The notes under the pieces: model-generated | What the model was told of the DNA's origin: nothing | The model's database searches: none | What the model saw: the letters and a program-made list of their open reading frames with translations, nothing else | Assembly (NCBI GenBank): GCA_048296855.1 | Contig: CP182631.1 | Length of the DNA: 64,000 bases | Source: Pseudocolwellia sp048296855 | Lineage (GTDB): Bacteria; Pseudomonadota; Gammaproteobacteria; Enterobacterales; Alteromonadaceae | Strand: one strand, 5' to 3' | Position numbers and translations under genes: made by a program | Part shown: in pieces, positions 1 through 9,438 of the stretch | Layout: each line of letters opens with the position of its first letter | Position numbering within the stretch: position 1 is the stretch's first letter

Positions 1-1
1 T

Positions 2-829
2 ATGCACGTTAGTCATCATGTTTTTATTCGTGAACCCTTCCAAGATTATCAACCAAAGGATGGTGGTGAGTGGATTTATAATGGTGGTGAATCGTATCGC
101 TCAGGTATGAAAAGATACGGCGTACATTGGAAAGATCCATGGAACCTAGACTATTATATTGATGGAGTTTTAGTTCGTTCAACATCAGGTGTCAACATGA
201 TTGACCCTAATAATTTTACTAATGGTACTGGCTTAAATAAAGCTATGCATATTATTCTTGATGTAGAACATCAAGATTGGCGAGATGTTAAGCCTACAGC
301 CGCAGAATTAGCCGATGCCAATAAGAGTATTTTCTTTATCGACTGGATCCGTGTTTATAAACCTGTAAATAACGGTGGTGGTACAAGTAGTGGTAGTACA
401 ACAACTCCCCCTGCAGGAACCACGTCTTTGAAAGCTCGTAATAGCAGCCGCTGTATTGATTTATCGGCTGGTAGTAATGCCAATGGAGCAAATATCCAAC
501 AATGGGGCTGTAATGCGAACAATGCCAACCAAGATATTACTTTTGTTTCTAAAGGTGATGGTTATTACCTAATGAAAACTAAACACAACAAGTGTGTCGA
601 TATCAGTGGCAAGCTAACCACTAACGGTGCAACTGCCGTACAGTGGGACTGTTATGACGGAGACAATCAACAATTTAAGTTGGTTGACAAAGGTAATGGT
701 TGGTTTCAACTTGAGGCTAAACATAGCAATAAATGTTTAGAAGTCGCAAATAACTCAACCACTAACGGTGCTGATATTCGTCAGTGGGCATGTGGTAACG
801 GTAACAACCAACAGTTTACATTTCAATAA
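2..829 (+). CDS. GH16 beta-agarase, C-terminal part, with CBM13 domain (5' truncated by window)
   Basis: Secreted agar-degrading endo-enzyme; only the 3' part is present, because the frame is open to the left edge and the start, signal peptide and catalytic ExDxxE strand lie outside. Residues 1-125 match the C-terminal half of GH16 beta-agarases (HVFIREPFQDYQP, a GVHWKDPWNLDYYIDG strand, and a final FFIDWIRVYKP strand). A Gly/Ser/Thr/Pro linker (about 122-141) leads to a ricin-type beta-trefoil CBM13 (about 142-275) with three QxW-type repeats (QQWGC, VQWDC, RQWAC) and paired cysteines. GH16 class is clear from these motifs; agar as substrate is inferred from the subfamily. A strong hairpin follows the stop. 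With the esterase at 21990 and galM at 48995 it suggests algal polysaccharide use. Confidence 0.86.
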   Translation: MHVSHHVFIREPFQDYQPKDGGEWIYNGGESYRSGMKRYGVHWKDPWNLDYYIDGVLVRSTSGVNMIDPNNFTNGTGLNKAMHIILDVEHQDWRDVKPTAAELADANKSIFFIDWIRVYKPVNNGGGTSSGSTTTPPAGTTSLKARNSSRCIDLSAGSNANGANIQQWGCNANNANQDITFVSKGDGYYLMKTKHNKCVDISGKLTTNGATAVQWDCYDGDNQQFKLVDKGNGWFQLEAKHSNKCLEVANNSTTNGADIRQWACGNGNNQQFTFQ

Positions 830-835
830 TTAGCT

Positions 836-872
836 TACCTCCTCTTATTATCTTGATTAATAAGAGGAGGTA
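836..872 (+). terminator. Stem-loop after the agarase gene
   Basis: Perfect 15-bp inverted repeat (836-850 with 858-872) around a 7-nt loop, 6 nt after the agarase stop. There is no long T run after it, so it may act as a 3' stabilising hairpin or weak terminator. The rest of 873-1133 shows no gene or clear signal. Confidence 0.7.
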
Positions 873-1133
873 TAATAAACGGCTTATTAGACTGTAAAAA
901 CTAGGTAATATTTAACCTATGTCGAGTTAATGAATTTAATAAAACTAATTCATAATGTTAACTTTGTGCTATGTTTGAATAACGACCTGAATACAATCTA
1001 AATATATTTTTAATGATGATATTTATGTCATTATCAGGTACTTTATAAACCAATAGCTCGCTATTGCGCATAAAAATGCAGATAAACGCTTAAGCATTAT
1101 TGAGTAAAATTACTTAATCTGAACTGAGGTTGT

Positions 1134-2585
1134 TTACTGTATATTATCTAGCTCTTGGCTTAATTTTTCTCTTTCCTCTTCACTAATTCCTTCAAGTTGT
1201 TCTAATTCAAACCTTGCTAGTTGAGGATTTTGTGTAACTAGATAAGCAAATGATGATTTTAAAATCATTAAACGTTGTTCTGGGTTACTAATTGAAGTGG
1301 CAATACCAAATGCACGAGTAGGTTCTTTTTCCAGAATTTTTTGTACAATGACTTTCTTTGCATTAATCTCAACATCACCTTCTGGAACAATTTGCAACCA
1401 ATCTATAACTTGTTCTTGATCTTTTTCTAGCCAAGATAAAATAATTGAATCAATGACCTTAGCTTGCGCTGATTCAGGTAAATTTGGTAGATAATCTATC
1501 ATTTTTTCCAGATTTAACGCTGAAATCTGAACACTTACATTAGCTAATAATGCATCACGAAAAACGGGATCTGACTGTTCACTGGCAAGAGTTAACACTT
1601 CAAATTGGTAATCTTCTGAATGAGAGCCCACTTCAAGTACTGCTTGAATGGCTGCTTGGTAAACATGATATTCATCTAAATTTTTTGCCCAAGTCAGCGC
1701 ATTATAAAAATCGATATTAGCGAGATAATCTGCATAATAACTAGATAATATAACCTTATCATCACCAAGTTCTTTATTCTGAATATATTCAGCTGCAGAC
1801 ATTGGATTTTGCTTCATAAACTGCCACTCGATACTTCTTTTTAACTGCCTATAAAATTCATTATTGCTAAATTCGTCGCTTTTAAAAATATCTGAATCGA
1901 TTTGATTTTCTAACCAAGAAAGTGCCTCTCGGGCATTATTCTCCCCCCAAAACTCAATAATACTAGCGAGCACTGTATTCTTCAGTTGAAGGTCATAAAA
2001 AGAATCTAGCTCAAGAATAGCGATCTCAGGATCATCTTCAGCTAACTGTAAAAAAAGTGCGGTAAGATAATCTCTTTGCTGTACTGGTGATAGATTTTGC
2101 TCAAATACCCAAGCGATTCCTTGGGTAATATGATCTATAGCAATCAGTCTAATCGCCCACTCCATTACGTAATCACGATAATGATCTTTCATCGACAATA
2201 TATAGTTAAGAGCAGACCTCCAATCAATCATCATCCATGGAGCTATAATTTTTTTTACTCTAACTATAACCTTTTCATCATCGGTATAAAGTATAATGCT
2301 ATTAATGCAATCTAAAAATTCATGACTTACAGTAAATTCATTCACTCGTTCGATGCAGAGTAGTTCATCCTTTTCTATATGAGGAAATAATACGTTTGAT
2401 GTTGTTTCATTGGTTACGTCATTAGCTTTAGTGGGTACAATGTTATTTACAAAGTCCCCTTTCTTTTCTATCCCTAATGTATCGTTTGATTGTTGAAAAT
2501 AAATACTCTTAATATAATAAAATATTGCAAATACAAAAAAAACGAGTGTAATACTTAAAATTAATTTTATACGTTTTATTTTCAT
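1134..2585 (-). CDS. Orphan membrane-anchored protein with helical-repeat-like periplasmic part
   Basis: Not recognised as a named family. 483 residues: one N-terminal transmembrane or signal-anchor segment (about residues 9-26, preceded by a KIKRIK basic patch), a Ser/Thr/Asn-rich stretch, then about 400 residues of alpha-helical character with recurring helix pairs (W, ALxW and ALLANV-like patterns; several 'AxxWLEN/WLEKD' units), resembling HEAT/TPR-type scaffolds in texture. No cysteine or catalytic motif stands out. A GGA lies just before the ATG. It stands alone between the agarase and tatD. The function is unknown; a periplasm-facing scaffold or interaction protein is only a guess from topology. 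Confidence 0.7.
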   Translation of the reverse strand: MKIKRIKLILSITLVFFVFAIFYYIKSIYFQQSNDTLGIEKKGDFVNNIVPTKANDVTNETTSNVLFPHIEKDELLCIERVNEFTVSHEFLDCINSIILYTDDEKVIVRVKKIIAPWMMIDWRSALNYILSMKDHYRDYVMEWAIRLIAIDHITQGIAWVFEQNLSPVQQRDYLTALFLQLAEDDPEIAILELDSFYDLQLKNTVLASIIEFWGENNAREALSWLENQIDSDIFKSDEFSNNEFYRQLKRSIEWQFMKQNPMSAAEYIQNKELGDDKVILSSYYADYLANIDFYNALTWAKNLDEYHVYQAAIQAVLEVGSHSEDYQFEVLTLASEQSDPVFRDALLANVSVQISALNLEKMIDYLPNLPESAQAKVIDSIILSWLEKDQEQVIDWLQIVPEGDVEINAKKVIVQKILEKEPTRAFGIATSISNPEQRLMILKSSFAYLVTQNPQLARFELEQLEGISEEEREKLSQELDNIQ

Positions 2586-2786
2586 TTTTTTCCAAACAAA
2601 GATAACTACACATTAAAGTTTATGTTTACAAAGAGAATCGACTATTAATTATACATTGTATATACCTGTAACATATCAAATGAAAGTTTTAGGCAACCTA
2701 CACGCAACATGATCAAGGCACATCTTTTGTTTTATATAGTTGTTTTTTCAAAACAAATGTAACGATATATAATAATATCTATGCTT

Positions 2787-3554
2787 CTAGAGATTAAATA
2801 GCGTATTAAAGTTCTGTGTTGAAATTTTTGCTATGTGCTCCACTGATTGACCACGAATACTCGCAAGATGTTTTGCAACCTCAACCACGTAAGCTGGCTG
2901 GTTTTGTTTACCACGATGAGGAACTGGCGCTAAATAGGGGGAGTCGGTTTCAATCAGTATTCTATCGTCTGGTATTTTTTGAGCCACTTCTCTTAGTTCT
3001 GTTGCATTTTTAAAAGTAACAATACCAGAAAAAGAAATATAAAAGCCTAAATCAATAGCTTGTTTAGCCATTTCCCAGCTTTCAGTAAAACAATGTAAAA
3101 TACCACCTACGTTTTGTGCATTTTCGTCACGCAGTACTTTCAAAGTGTCTTCTTGTGCATCACGTGTATGAATAATTAGAGGTTTATTTACTTTATTGGC
3201 AACCCTTACATGCTTAATGAAAGAGTCTAACTGTACTTCTTTGGTTTCAGGTGCATAAAAATAATCAAGCCCTGTTTCACCCACAGCAATAACACGTTCG
3301 TTTTGTGACAATGTAAGTAGTTCATCTTCATCAACTTTATCTTCTTGATTTAAAGGATGCATGCCACATGATAGAGATACATTTTCATATTTCTCCGTAA
3401 TGTCTGCCATAGCAGGGAAATCTTTTAAAGTAACACTTACACAAAGGATATGTTCAACATTTGCCTGTGCTGCGGACTCAATAACCTTATCTAAATTATT
3501 GTCAAATTCTTCAAGTTTTAAACGGTCTAAATGACAATGTGAATCTATAAACAA
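2787..3554 (-). CDS. ycfH: TatD-family metal-dependent hydrolase (YcfH type)
   Basis: TIM-barrel DNase/hydrolase with two metal ions; the family acts as a 3'-5' deoxyribonuclease. Metal ligands are visible: DSHCHLD near the N terminus, GETGLDY (Glu), IIHTRDA and LHCFTES (His), ETDSPYLAP (Asp). There is no ATG near the conserved start. Two in-frame TTG codons exist, at 3566 and 3554; I chose 3554 because GGAG sits 6 nt before it, giving MFIDSHCHLD and 255 residues, the usual family length. Last gene of the tmk-holB-pilZ-tatD group, as in enterobacteria. The name rests on this synteny. Confidence 0.9.
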   Translation of the reverse strand: MFIDSHCHLDRLKLEEFDNNLDKVIESAAQANVEHILCVSVTLKDFPAMADITEKYENVSLSCGMHPLNQEDKVDEDELLTLSQNERVIAVGETGLDYFYAPETKEVQLDSFIKHVRVANKVNKPLIIHTRDAQEDTLKVLRDENAQNVGGILHCFTESWEMAKQAIDLGFYISFSGIVTFKNATELREVAQKIPDDRILIETDSPYLAPVPHRGKQNQPAYVVEVAKHLASIRGQSVEHIAKISTQNFNTLFNL

Positions 3555-3631
3555 ACTACACTCCAATAATAGTGAATTAACAAAGGGTAAAAGAAAGGTA
3601 TTAGGTTATTAATTTAACAACCTAATAATAA

Positions 3632-3958
3632 CTACATAGTTAAGGTAGGATCAGACGAATTTAAAAAACGCGCTATATATTTTTCAATTTGATTTCTTAT
3701 ATTTTCAGGATCATCAGTAAAACTAACGCCAACTCCTGCAGGTGTTCCGCTTTGTGAACTTATAGGTGTTAACCAGCAAACTTCACCTTTAACTTCTGAA
3801 TGTTCTAAAGCATCAGGTAAACAAACTTCAAGTATCACTTCTGTGCCTAATTCAAACTTGGCGTTCGTTTTATAAAAAAGCCCACCGTTTTTTAAAAATG
3901 GCATGTAAGATTGATATAGCTCTCGCTCTGAAATAAATTCTAAATATATACTTTTCAA
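3632..3958 (-). CDS. pilZ: PilZ domain protein
   Basis: 108-residue single-domain PilZ protein. In Pseudomonas the gene at this locus (after holB) is needed for type IV pilus assembly. The beta-barrel pattern is seen in NGGLFYKTNAKFELGTEVILEVCLPD and GEVCWLTP; the RxxxR c-di-GMP loop is not clear, which agrees with the pilus-type PilZ that does not bind the nucleotide well. The start overlaps the holB stop by 4 nt (ATGA), so translation is probably coupled. The GTPAGVGVSF motif is typical of this subfamily. Function in this organism is inferred. Confidence 0.88.
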   Translation of the reverse strand: MKSIYLEFISERELYQSYMPFLKNGGLFYKTNAKFELGTEVILEVCLPDALEHSEVKGEVCWLTPISSQSGTPAGVGVSFTDDPENIRNQIEKYIARFLNSSDPTLTM

Positions 3959-4902
3959 TGCTTACTCCCAGTGTTTACATTAGATAAACTATTATCAATA
4001 TCTATAATCAGTTTTTCAATCATAAATTGATCATTTACCTGACTTAGCTCTTTACTCTGACTTATTGTAGCGACTATTTGATTGTAAATATGCCATAAAA
4101 TATTATTATTTAGTAAATTAGACTGATTTTCGACCTGTATACTACTTTCCCAACCACAAAGTCCCCTCATTGCATTTGTAATAACCTTTTCTAACCAACG
4201 TAAACCATGGGGTGAATTTGCAACCATTTTAATGACTGCTGTTACTCCCTCTTTATTTGTCAGAAAATTTAAAAAAGTCTGTTCAAAGAGTAAATATTCA
4301 TTGGCTATTTCATCACTGCTTAATTCGGGTAAGTGACTTAAATTAATAAAAGCACTATGATTTTTGTTATTAACATTTATATGCTGAGCTAATAGTTCAC
4401 CTGAAGGCGGTCTTATTTCAAATAAACGGCACCGGCTAATAATGGTTGGTAATAAAGTATCATGTTCGTCTGATAATAAAACGATAATACTATTATTTGT
4501 CGGCTCTTCTAAAGTTTTCAGTAATGCATTGGCGGCTGCGACAGTCATTTTATCAGCTTCAGGAATAAGTACCGTTTTGATCTTACCTATTTGCGCTGTT
4601 TTTTCAAAAAATGTGCTGACCTTTCTTACACTATCAATTCCTAGCAAGCTTTTTTCAGGTATTACTGTAGAGTGATCCGGATAGTTATTTTTGAGTAATA
4701 GATTACAATGTTTACATTGACGACAAGGTTGTAAAATAGCGCCTTGAATAACGTTTTTACATTGAATTACTTGAATTAACCAATTTGCTAAGTCTTCTTT
4801 ACCACTCCCTTTCACTCCACTTATTAAGATGGCATGAGGTAAGTTTCCTGCTGTAATATGCTGTGAGAATAAAGTTTGTTCTTTAGCTAGCCAGCTTTTC
4901 AT
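3955..4902 (-). CDS. holB: DNA polymerase III delta' subunit
   Basis: Clamp-loader subunit that opens the gamma/tau ring together with DnaX and HolA. 315 residues. AAA+ fold at the N terminus with a GVKGSGKE P-loop-like turn, a zinc module with four cysteines (CKNV...CRQCKHC), the KMTVAAANALLKTLEEP sensor/SRC region and the SRC arginine-finger motif (ISRCRLFEI). The C-terminal domain is divergent, as is usual. It lies 50 nt after tmk and overlaps pilZ. The partner dnaX is in this window at 29532-31691. Confidence 0.93.
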   Translation of the reverse strand: MKSWLAKEQTLFSQHITAGNLPHAILISGVKGSGKEDLANWLIQVIQCKNVIQGAILQPCRQCKHCNLLLKNNYPDHSTVIPEKSLLGIDSVRKVSTFFEKTAQIGKIKTVLIPEADKMTVAAANALLKTLEEPTNNSIIVLLSDEHDTLLPTIISRCRLFEIRPPSGELLAQHINVNNKNHSAFINLSHLPELSSDEIANEYLLFEQTFLNFLTNKEGVTAVIKMVANSPHGLRWLEKVITNAMRGLCGWESSIQVENQSNLLNNNILWHIYNQIVATISQSKELSQVNDQFMIEKLIIDIDNSLSNVNTGSKH

Positions 4903-4952
4903 ATATAACCTATATGCAATAATTTATGCGTGTAAAAACGTTGTATTCTACG

Positions 4953-5594
4953 TTATAAAAGTGCTTTTTTTTCAATAATCTTATCTACAACATCAATAAC
5001 AAGCTTAGCCACTTCTTCTTGCTTTTTTGATGCGTCTATCACGGTAAATTTATCAGGGGCTTGTTTAGCTTGCGTTAAATAACCATTACGTGCTTTTTCT
5101 AAAAATTCCATTCTTTCATCTTCTAAACGGTCAAGCCCTTCCCCACGTTGTTTTACTCGTTCAAGACCTAATATAGGATCAAGATCTAAAATAATGTTCA
5201 TATCTGGAGAAAAACCATTTAACGCCATGTTATTAATTTTACGAATAATATCTAAATCAATACCTCTGGCGTAATGTTGAAAACTAAAGGTTGCAGCATC
5301 AAAACGATCTGAAATAACCACTTTACCTGCTGTTAATGCAGGGATTATTTTTTCAGTTATATGTTGCGCTCTAGCTGCTCCAAATAACATTAACTCGGTC
5401 ATATTACACATTTCAGGCGTTGAAGGATCAAGTATCACTTCCCTGATTTTTTCACCTATAGGAGTTCCACCTGGCTCTCGTGTTACAACAACATCTAATC
5501 CTTTATTTTTCAGATACTGTTCAATTGTTTTAATTACTGTTGTTTTACCTGCGCCATTACTACCGTCGCAAACAAGCATAAAGCCTTTATTCAT
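4953..5594 (-). CDS. tmk: Thymidylate kinase
   Basis: Phosphorylates dTMP to dTDP with ATP. 213 residues with P-loop DGSNGAGKTT (residues 10-19), the TREPGGTPIGE loop, the DRF motif (VISDRFDAATFSF) and the LID region (KQRGEGLDRLEDE). All key residues are present. In Escherichia coli tmk follows mltG directly; here 464 nt separate them, mostly filled by an inverted-repeat element (5630-5992), so tmk-holB-pilZ-tatD may need its own promoter. Confidence 0.95.
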   Translation of the reverse strand: MNKGFMLVCDGSNGAGKTTVIKTIEQYLKNKGLDVVVTREPGGTPIGEKIREVILDPSTPEMCNMTELMLFGAARAQHITEKIIPALTAGKVVISDRFDAATFSFQHYARGIDLDIIRKINNMALNGFSPDMNIILDLDPILGLERVKQRGEGLDRLEDERMEFLEKARNGYLTQAKQAPDKFTVIDASKKQEEVAKLVIDVVDKIIEKKALL

Positions 5595-5629
5595 TAAATT
5601 ATCTCGCAGTACATTGTTTTATTTATCAT

Positions 5630-5992
5630 TAGGGTCTGTTGATCTTTCGAGTATGATTTTTGTTCAATTTAAAAGCGTTTTAGTCACAGGTTTTACGTTC
5701 CAAACAAAACCTAAGTACCTGCATCCGTGCAGGCAAGGTAAACGTTTTGTCACATAGTCATCTATGTAAACAAGGTTTACAGATTTTATGTTCCTGCATA
5801 ATCTAAGTACCTACAACCATGTAGGCAACGAAGAATAAATCGCTTTTAAATGACCCCTTGGGCAGCGCCTGTTTGATATTTCTAGATCGTTATAGTGATT
5901 TTATGTGGAACGACCACACATGAATCACTATATCTCGTATAAAAATCAAACAGACTGCTGCAAAAACATATCTTAAAGGTCAACAGCCCCTA
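5630..5992. repeat. MITE-like element in the mltG-tmk gap (family C)
   Basis: About 360 bp bounded by imperfect 18-bp terminal inverted repeats: TAGGGTCTGTTGATCTTT on the left, and on the right the complement of TAGGGGCTGTTGACCTTT (16 of 18 match). The TA at each end may be a target duplication. Inside are further palindromes (for example around 5893-5935, TAGTGATT... with AATCACTA) and a stretch (about 5790-5850) that resembles the interior of the family B repeats at 50140 and 56231. No open reading frame of note. It breaks an otherwise conserved operon. Confidence 0.72.
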
Positions 5993-6058
5993 GTATTTTA
6001 CTATTAAAACCAAGTATATAATAACTAAGCCAGCTAGTGATCACTAGATATTACTTGG

Positions 6059-7063
6059 CTATTTACTTTTAGTCGCTAACAAATATTCAGCTACTGCTTT
6101 GTTATGTTCTTTCAATGTTTTTGAAAATACATGTTTTCCATAACCATCACTAACAAAATATAAATAATCGGTTGTATCTGGATGCATTGCTGCTTTTAGT
6201 GCTAGCTTTCCAGGCATAGCAATGGGTGTAGGTGGGAGACCGTGAATACGGTAGGTGTTATACGCTGTTTTTTCTCGAAGATGAACGCGTTTTATATCCC
6301 CTTTATACCGATCACCTAAGCCATAAATAACCGTGGGATCAGTTTGCAAACGCATCTTTTTATTTAACCGATTAATAAAAACAGAGCTAATAACAGGGTG
6401 CTCACTTTGTAAGGCGCTTTCTTTTTCAATAATGGAAGCCATAATTAACGCTTCGTACGCGTTTTCATAAGGTAAATCAGGATCCCTTTCATTCCATAGA
6501 GATTCTAATTCTTTAGTCATTCTTTTATTCGCCCTACGAAGTATTTCTAATGTTGAAGTCCCCGAAGTAAAAAAATAGGTATCAGGGAAAAATAAACCTT
6601 CTGCATTTTGATGCTCTACACCTAAATATTCAGCCACATTATTCACAGAAAGATCGCTTGTTTTCTGTGTTAAGTTTTTATCGTTTGCCAAAGCTATTAG
6701 CCAGTCTTTTAATGTACTGCCTTCGATAAAGGTTATAGCGAATTGATGTTCTTTGCCTTTAACGAGAAGTGTGATTAGATCAACGTAGTTAATGCCTGTT
6801 GGAATAAGAAATGAGCCTTGCTTTAAAGCACTTAATTCTGGGGTTAACTTAATATAAGCTTTAAGCCAAAAGTTAGTCTCTATCCAACCTTTCTTTACAA
6901 GTTCTCTAGAAAAAGAGCTAATCGTTGTGCCTTTATTAATCGTAATAAGTTCAGGCTCAAGCAGAGGTATTTTCTTATGTACTTCGTGGTTTATGTAACT
7001 ATATAAAGCTACAGGAAGTAATATGAGAATTAAAATGGCAGAAAAAACTAACTTTTTTAGCAT
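6059..7063 (-). CDS. mltG: Endolytic murein transglycosylase
   Basis: Inner-membrane enzyme (YceG family) that cuts nascent glycan strands and sets their length. 334 residues: N-terminal membrane anchor (about 4-22), a LysM-like region, then the YceG domain with the catalytic glutamate in MASIIEKES, the QTDPTVIYGLG and AYNTYRIHGLPPTPI motifs and the C-terminal DYLYFVSDGYGKHVFSKT signature. The start overlaps the end of pabC by 7 nt, as in enterobacteria, so the two are probably co-translated. Confidence 0.95.
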   Translation of the reverse strand: MLKKLVFSAILILILLPVALYSYINHEVHKKIPLLEPELITINKGTTISSFSRELVKKGWIETNFWLKAYIKLTPELSALKQGSFLIPTGINYVDLITLLVKGKEHQFAITFIEGSTLKDWLIALANDKNLTQKTSDLSVNNVAEYLGVEHQNAEGLFFPDTYFFTSGTSTLEILRRANKRMTKELESLWNERDPDLPYENAYEALIMASIIEKESALQSEHPVISSVFINRLNKKMRLQTDPTVIYGLGDRYKGDIKRVHLREKTAYNTYRIHGLPPTPIAMPGKLALKAAMHPDTTDYLYFVSDGYGKHVFSKTLKEHNKAVAEYLLATKSK

Positions 7064-7863
7064 GAATTAATGTTCGCTATAAGTGCTTTAAATTGATGAA
7101 CTTGGTCAATATTAAGTTTATTACCCGCATAATTTATTATCGGAACTATTCCCATAATAGAGTTAGTAATAAACATTGATTGCGCTCTTTGGATATCAGC
7201 AGCCTTTGCTTTAATCACTTGAGTAGCAGGGTATTTTCTCAAGACCTCAGACCGTTGAAGACCTGCTACGCCACTATTTTTAATTTCAGGTGTAAAAAGC
7301 TCTCCATTATCAAACCAAAAAACATTTGCGCAAGTTGTTTCTATAACTTCATCGAATATATTAAATACGAGTAAATCATCGTAATTCGTTTGATCTAACT
7401 CATCTCTGATCAAAACTTGCTCTAACCTATTTAAATGCTTAACCCCAGAAAATAAAGGATTAATACCTAACTTAATAGTGGCATCGGCTACTGTAATACC
7501 TGATTGTGACCAGTGAAGGTATTTAGTCGGAAACTCCGATACTTTAATGATAATATTTGGACGACTAACACCAACCCGAGAGTAACCTCTCCCACCTTCA
7601 CCTGACGTTATAACGACTTTAAGCACAGCCAAATCATAAGTTTTACAACATTCAATGAGTTCATTCTCTAAAGCAATAAAATCAACATCTAAGATTTTAA
7701 ATAAACAACAGCCCATTTTTAAACGATTTATATGCTGATGTATAAGTTCTATTTGACCATTGCTCACTTTAGCCGTAGTAAATATACCGTCACCATAAGC
7801 TAAACCTCTATCATTTACAGATATATGGTTAACTTGTTGTCCATTAACTGATTGGAAATACAT
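7057..7863 (-). CDS. pabC: Aminodeoxychorismate lyase
   Basis: PLP enzyme (fold type IV) that releases pyruvate from 4-amino-4-deoxychorismate to give p-aminobenzoate for folate. 268 residues. Seen: N-terminal VNDRGLAYGDGIFTT motif, the PLP lysine in GVKHLNRLEQVL and the phosphate-binding ETTCANVFW segment. Branched-chain aminotransferases share the fold, but the length and the position between fabF and mltG point to PabC. The terminator at 7990-8023 separates it from fabF. Confidence 0.93.
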   Translation of the reverse strand: MYFQSVNGQQVNHISVNDRGLAYGDGIFTTAKVSNGQIELIHQHINRLKMGCCLFKILDVDFIALENELIECCKTYDLAVLKVVITSGEGGRGYSRVGVSRPNIIIKVSEFPTKYLHWSQSGITVADATIKLGINPLFSGVKHLNRLEQVLIRDELDQTNYDDLLVFNIFDEVIETTCANVFWFDNGELFTPEIKNSGVAGLQRSEVLRKYPATQVIKAKAADIQRAQSMFITNSIMGIVPIINYAGNKLNIDQVHQFKALIANINSC

Positions 7864-7989
7864 AGTTATTTAAACACTTAGATTAATCGTACAAACATAG
7901 AAGATGTAGTTTATTATTTATTAGAAGTGAATAACACAAAAAATAGAATTTGTGAGGATATGTTCATCAATTAAATAGCATAAAATAAA

Positions 7990-8023
7990 AAACCTGAATA
8001 ATTGTAAACAAGTATTCAGGTTT
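7990..8023 (-). terminator. Terminator after fabF
   Basis: Perfect 11-bp stem (7990-8000 with 8013-8023), 12-nt loop; read on the minus strand it is followed by a T-rich tail. It lies about 50 nt past the fabF stop and about 125 nt before the pabC start, so pabC onward depends on readthrough or its own promoter. Confidence 0.8.
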
Positions 8024-8075
8024 CATTACTTTGATTCAAGTGTTAAATAACACTCAATGCTGTACTGACATCTAT

Positions 8076-9308
8076 TTACATTTTTTTGAAAATTAATGAA
8101 CCGTTTGTACCACCAAAACCAAACGAGTTACACAATACGTAATCTAAAGAAACATCTCTAGCCGTATGCGCAATATAATCTAAATCACACCCTTCATCAG
8201 GGTTATCTAAATTAATCGTAGGTGGAACTGCATTATTTGTTAATGCTTGAATACTAAATATTGCTTCTACTGCTCCAGCTGCACCTAATAAATGCCCTGT
8301 CATAGATTTAGTAGAACCCATCATAACTTTAGAAGCATGTTGACCAAATATTGACTTAACGGCATTGGTTTCTGCAATATCACCAGCTGGGGTCGATGTA
8401 CCATGAGCATTAATATATCCAATTTTTGCTACATCAACTTTTGCATCATTAATAGCGTTCGCCATTGCTAAAGCGGCACCAGCACCATCAGCAGGAGGTG
8501 ATGTCATATGATAAGCATCGCCGCTCATACCAAAACCTACAAGTTCAGCATAAATCTTAGCGCCACGAGCTTTAGCTTGTTCATACTCTTCAAGCATAAG
8601 AACACCAGCACCATCACCTAAAACAAAGCCATCTCTGTCTTTGTCCCAAGGTCTTGAAGCGGCTTGAGGATCATCATTTCTTGTAGATAAAGCCCTTGCT
8701 GCACCGAATCCACCCATTCCCATTTTGGTTGAAGCTTTTTCAGCACCGCCAGCAAGCATTGCATCAGCATCACCATAAGCAATCATTCTGGCTGCATGTC
8801 CAATATTATGAACACCACTTGTACAAGCAGTAACAATTGATATATTAGGACCTTTAAGGCCGTGCATGATAGATAAGTGCCCTGCAATCATATTTATAAT
8901 GGTTGAGGGAACGAAAAATGGTGAAAGCTTTCGAGGGCTTGTTTTAAGCATTTTCTCGAAATTTTCTTCAATTAATCCTAAACCACCAATACCAGCACCA
9001 ACAGCAACACCAACGCGCATAGCATTTTCATCAGTTATTTCTAAACCTGAATCTTGAATTGCTTGCACACCAGCCGCTACACCATATTGGATAAATAGAT
9101 CCATTTTTTTGGCTTCTTTACGAGCCATATAGTCTTCAGCATTAAAATCTTTGATTAAACCTGCAAATTTTGTAGGGTACTCAGTTGTATCAAAATGCTG
9201 AATATCACTAATACCACTTTTACCAAGTAGTAAGTTTTGCCAAGTTGTTTCAGGATTGTTGCCCAAAGGGCTTAACATACCTAGACCGGTAACTACAACA
9301 CGCCGCAT
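8076..9308 (-). CDS. fabF: 3-oxoacyl-ACP synthase II
   Basis: Condensing enzyme of fatty acid elongation; in gammaproteobacteria it also tunes cis-vaccenate content with temperature. 410 residues with the complete catalytic triad: Cys in VTACTSGVHNIG, His in NAHGTSTPAGD, His in KSMTGHLLGAAG, and the GFGGTNGSLIF end. GGAGG lies 10 nt before the ATG. It follows acpP, with an attenuator-like hairpin between them. With fabH absent from this cluster, initiation must be coded elsewhere or done differently. Confidence 0.97.
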   Translation of the reverse strand: MRRVVVTGLGMLSPLGNNPETTWQNLLLGKSGISDIQHFDTTEYPTKFAGLIKDFNAEDYMARKEAKKMDLFIQYGVAAGVQAIQDSGLEITDENAMRVGVAVGAGIGGLGLIEENFEKMLKTSPRKLSPFFVPSTIINMIAGHLSIMHGLKGPNISIVTACTSGVHNIGHAARMIAYGDADAMLAGGAEKASTKMGMGGFGAARALSTRNDDPQAASRPWDKDRDGFVLGDGAGVLMLEEYEQAKARGAKIYAELVGFGMSGDAYHMTSPPADGAGAALAMANAINDAKVDVAKIGYINAHGTSTPAGDIAETNAVKSIFGQHASKVMMGSTKSMTGHLLGAAGAVEAIFSIQALTNNAVPPTINLDNPDEGCDLDYIAHTARDVSLDYVLCNSFGFGGTNGSLIFKKM

Positions 9309-9400
9309 AGGATGAGTTGCCTCCGATAGAAAAGAATATTTGAAAGGATTTTATTCGTAAATAAATGTTCTATATAACTACGAATAGTAATTTTAAAATA

Positions 9401-9428
9401 TTTAAGGCGGTGTAATAACCGCCTTAAA
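9401..9428 (-). terminator. Terminator/attenuator after acpP
   Basis: Perfect 11-bp G+C-containing stem (9401-9411 with 9418-9428), 6-nt loop, followed on the minus strand by an A/T-rich tail. It starts 11 nt after the acpP stop, so much acpP mRNA probably ends here, which fits the high demand for ACP over FabF. Confidence 0.8.
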
Positions 9429-9438
9429 TATATAACAA

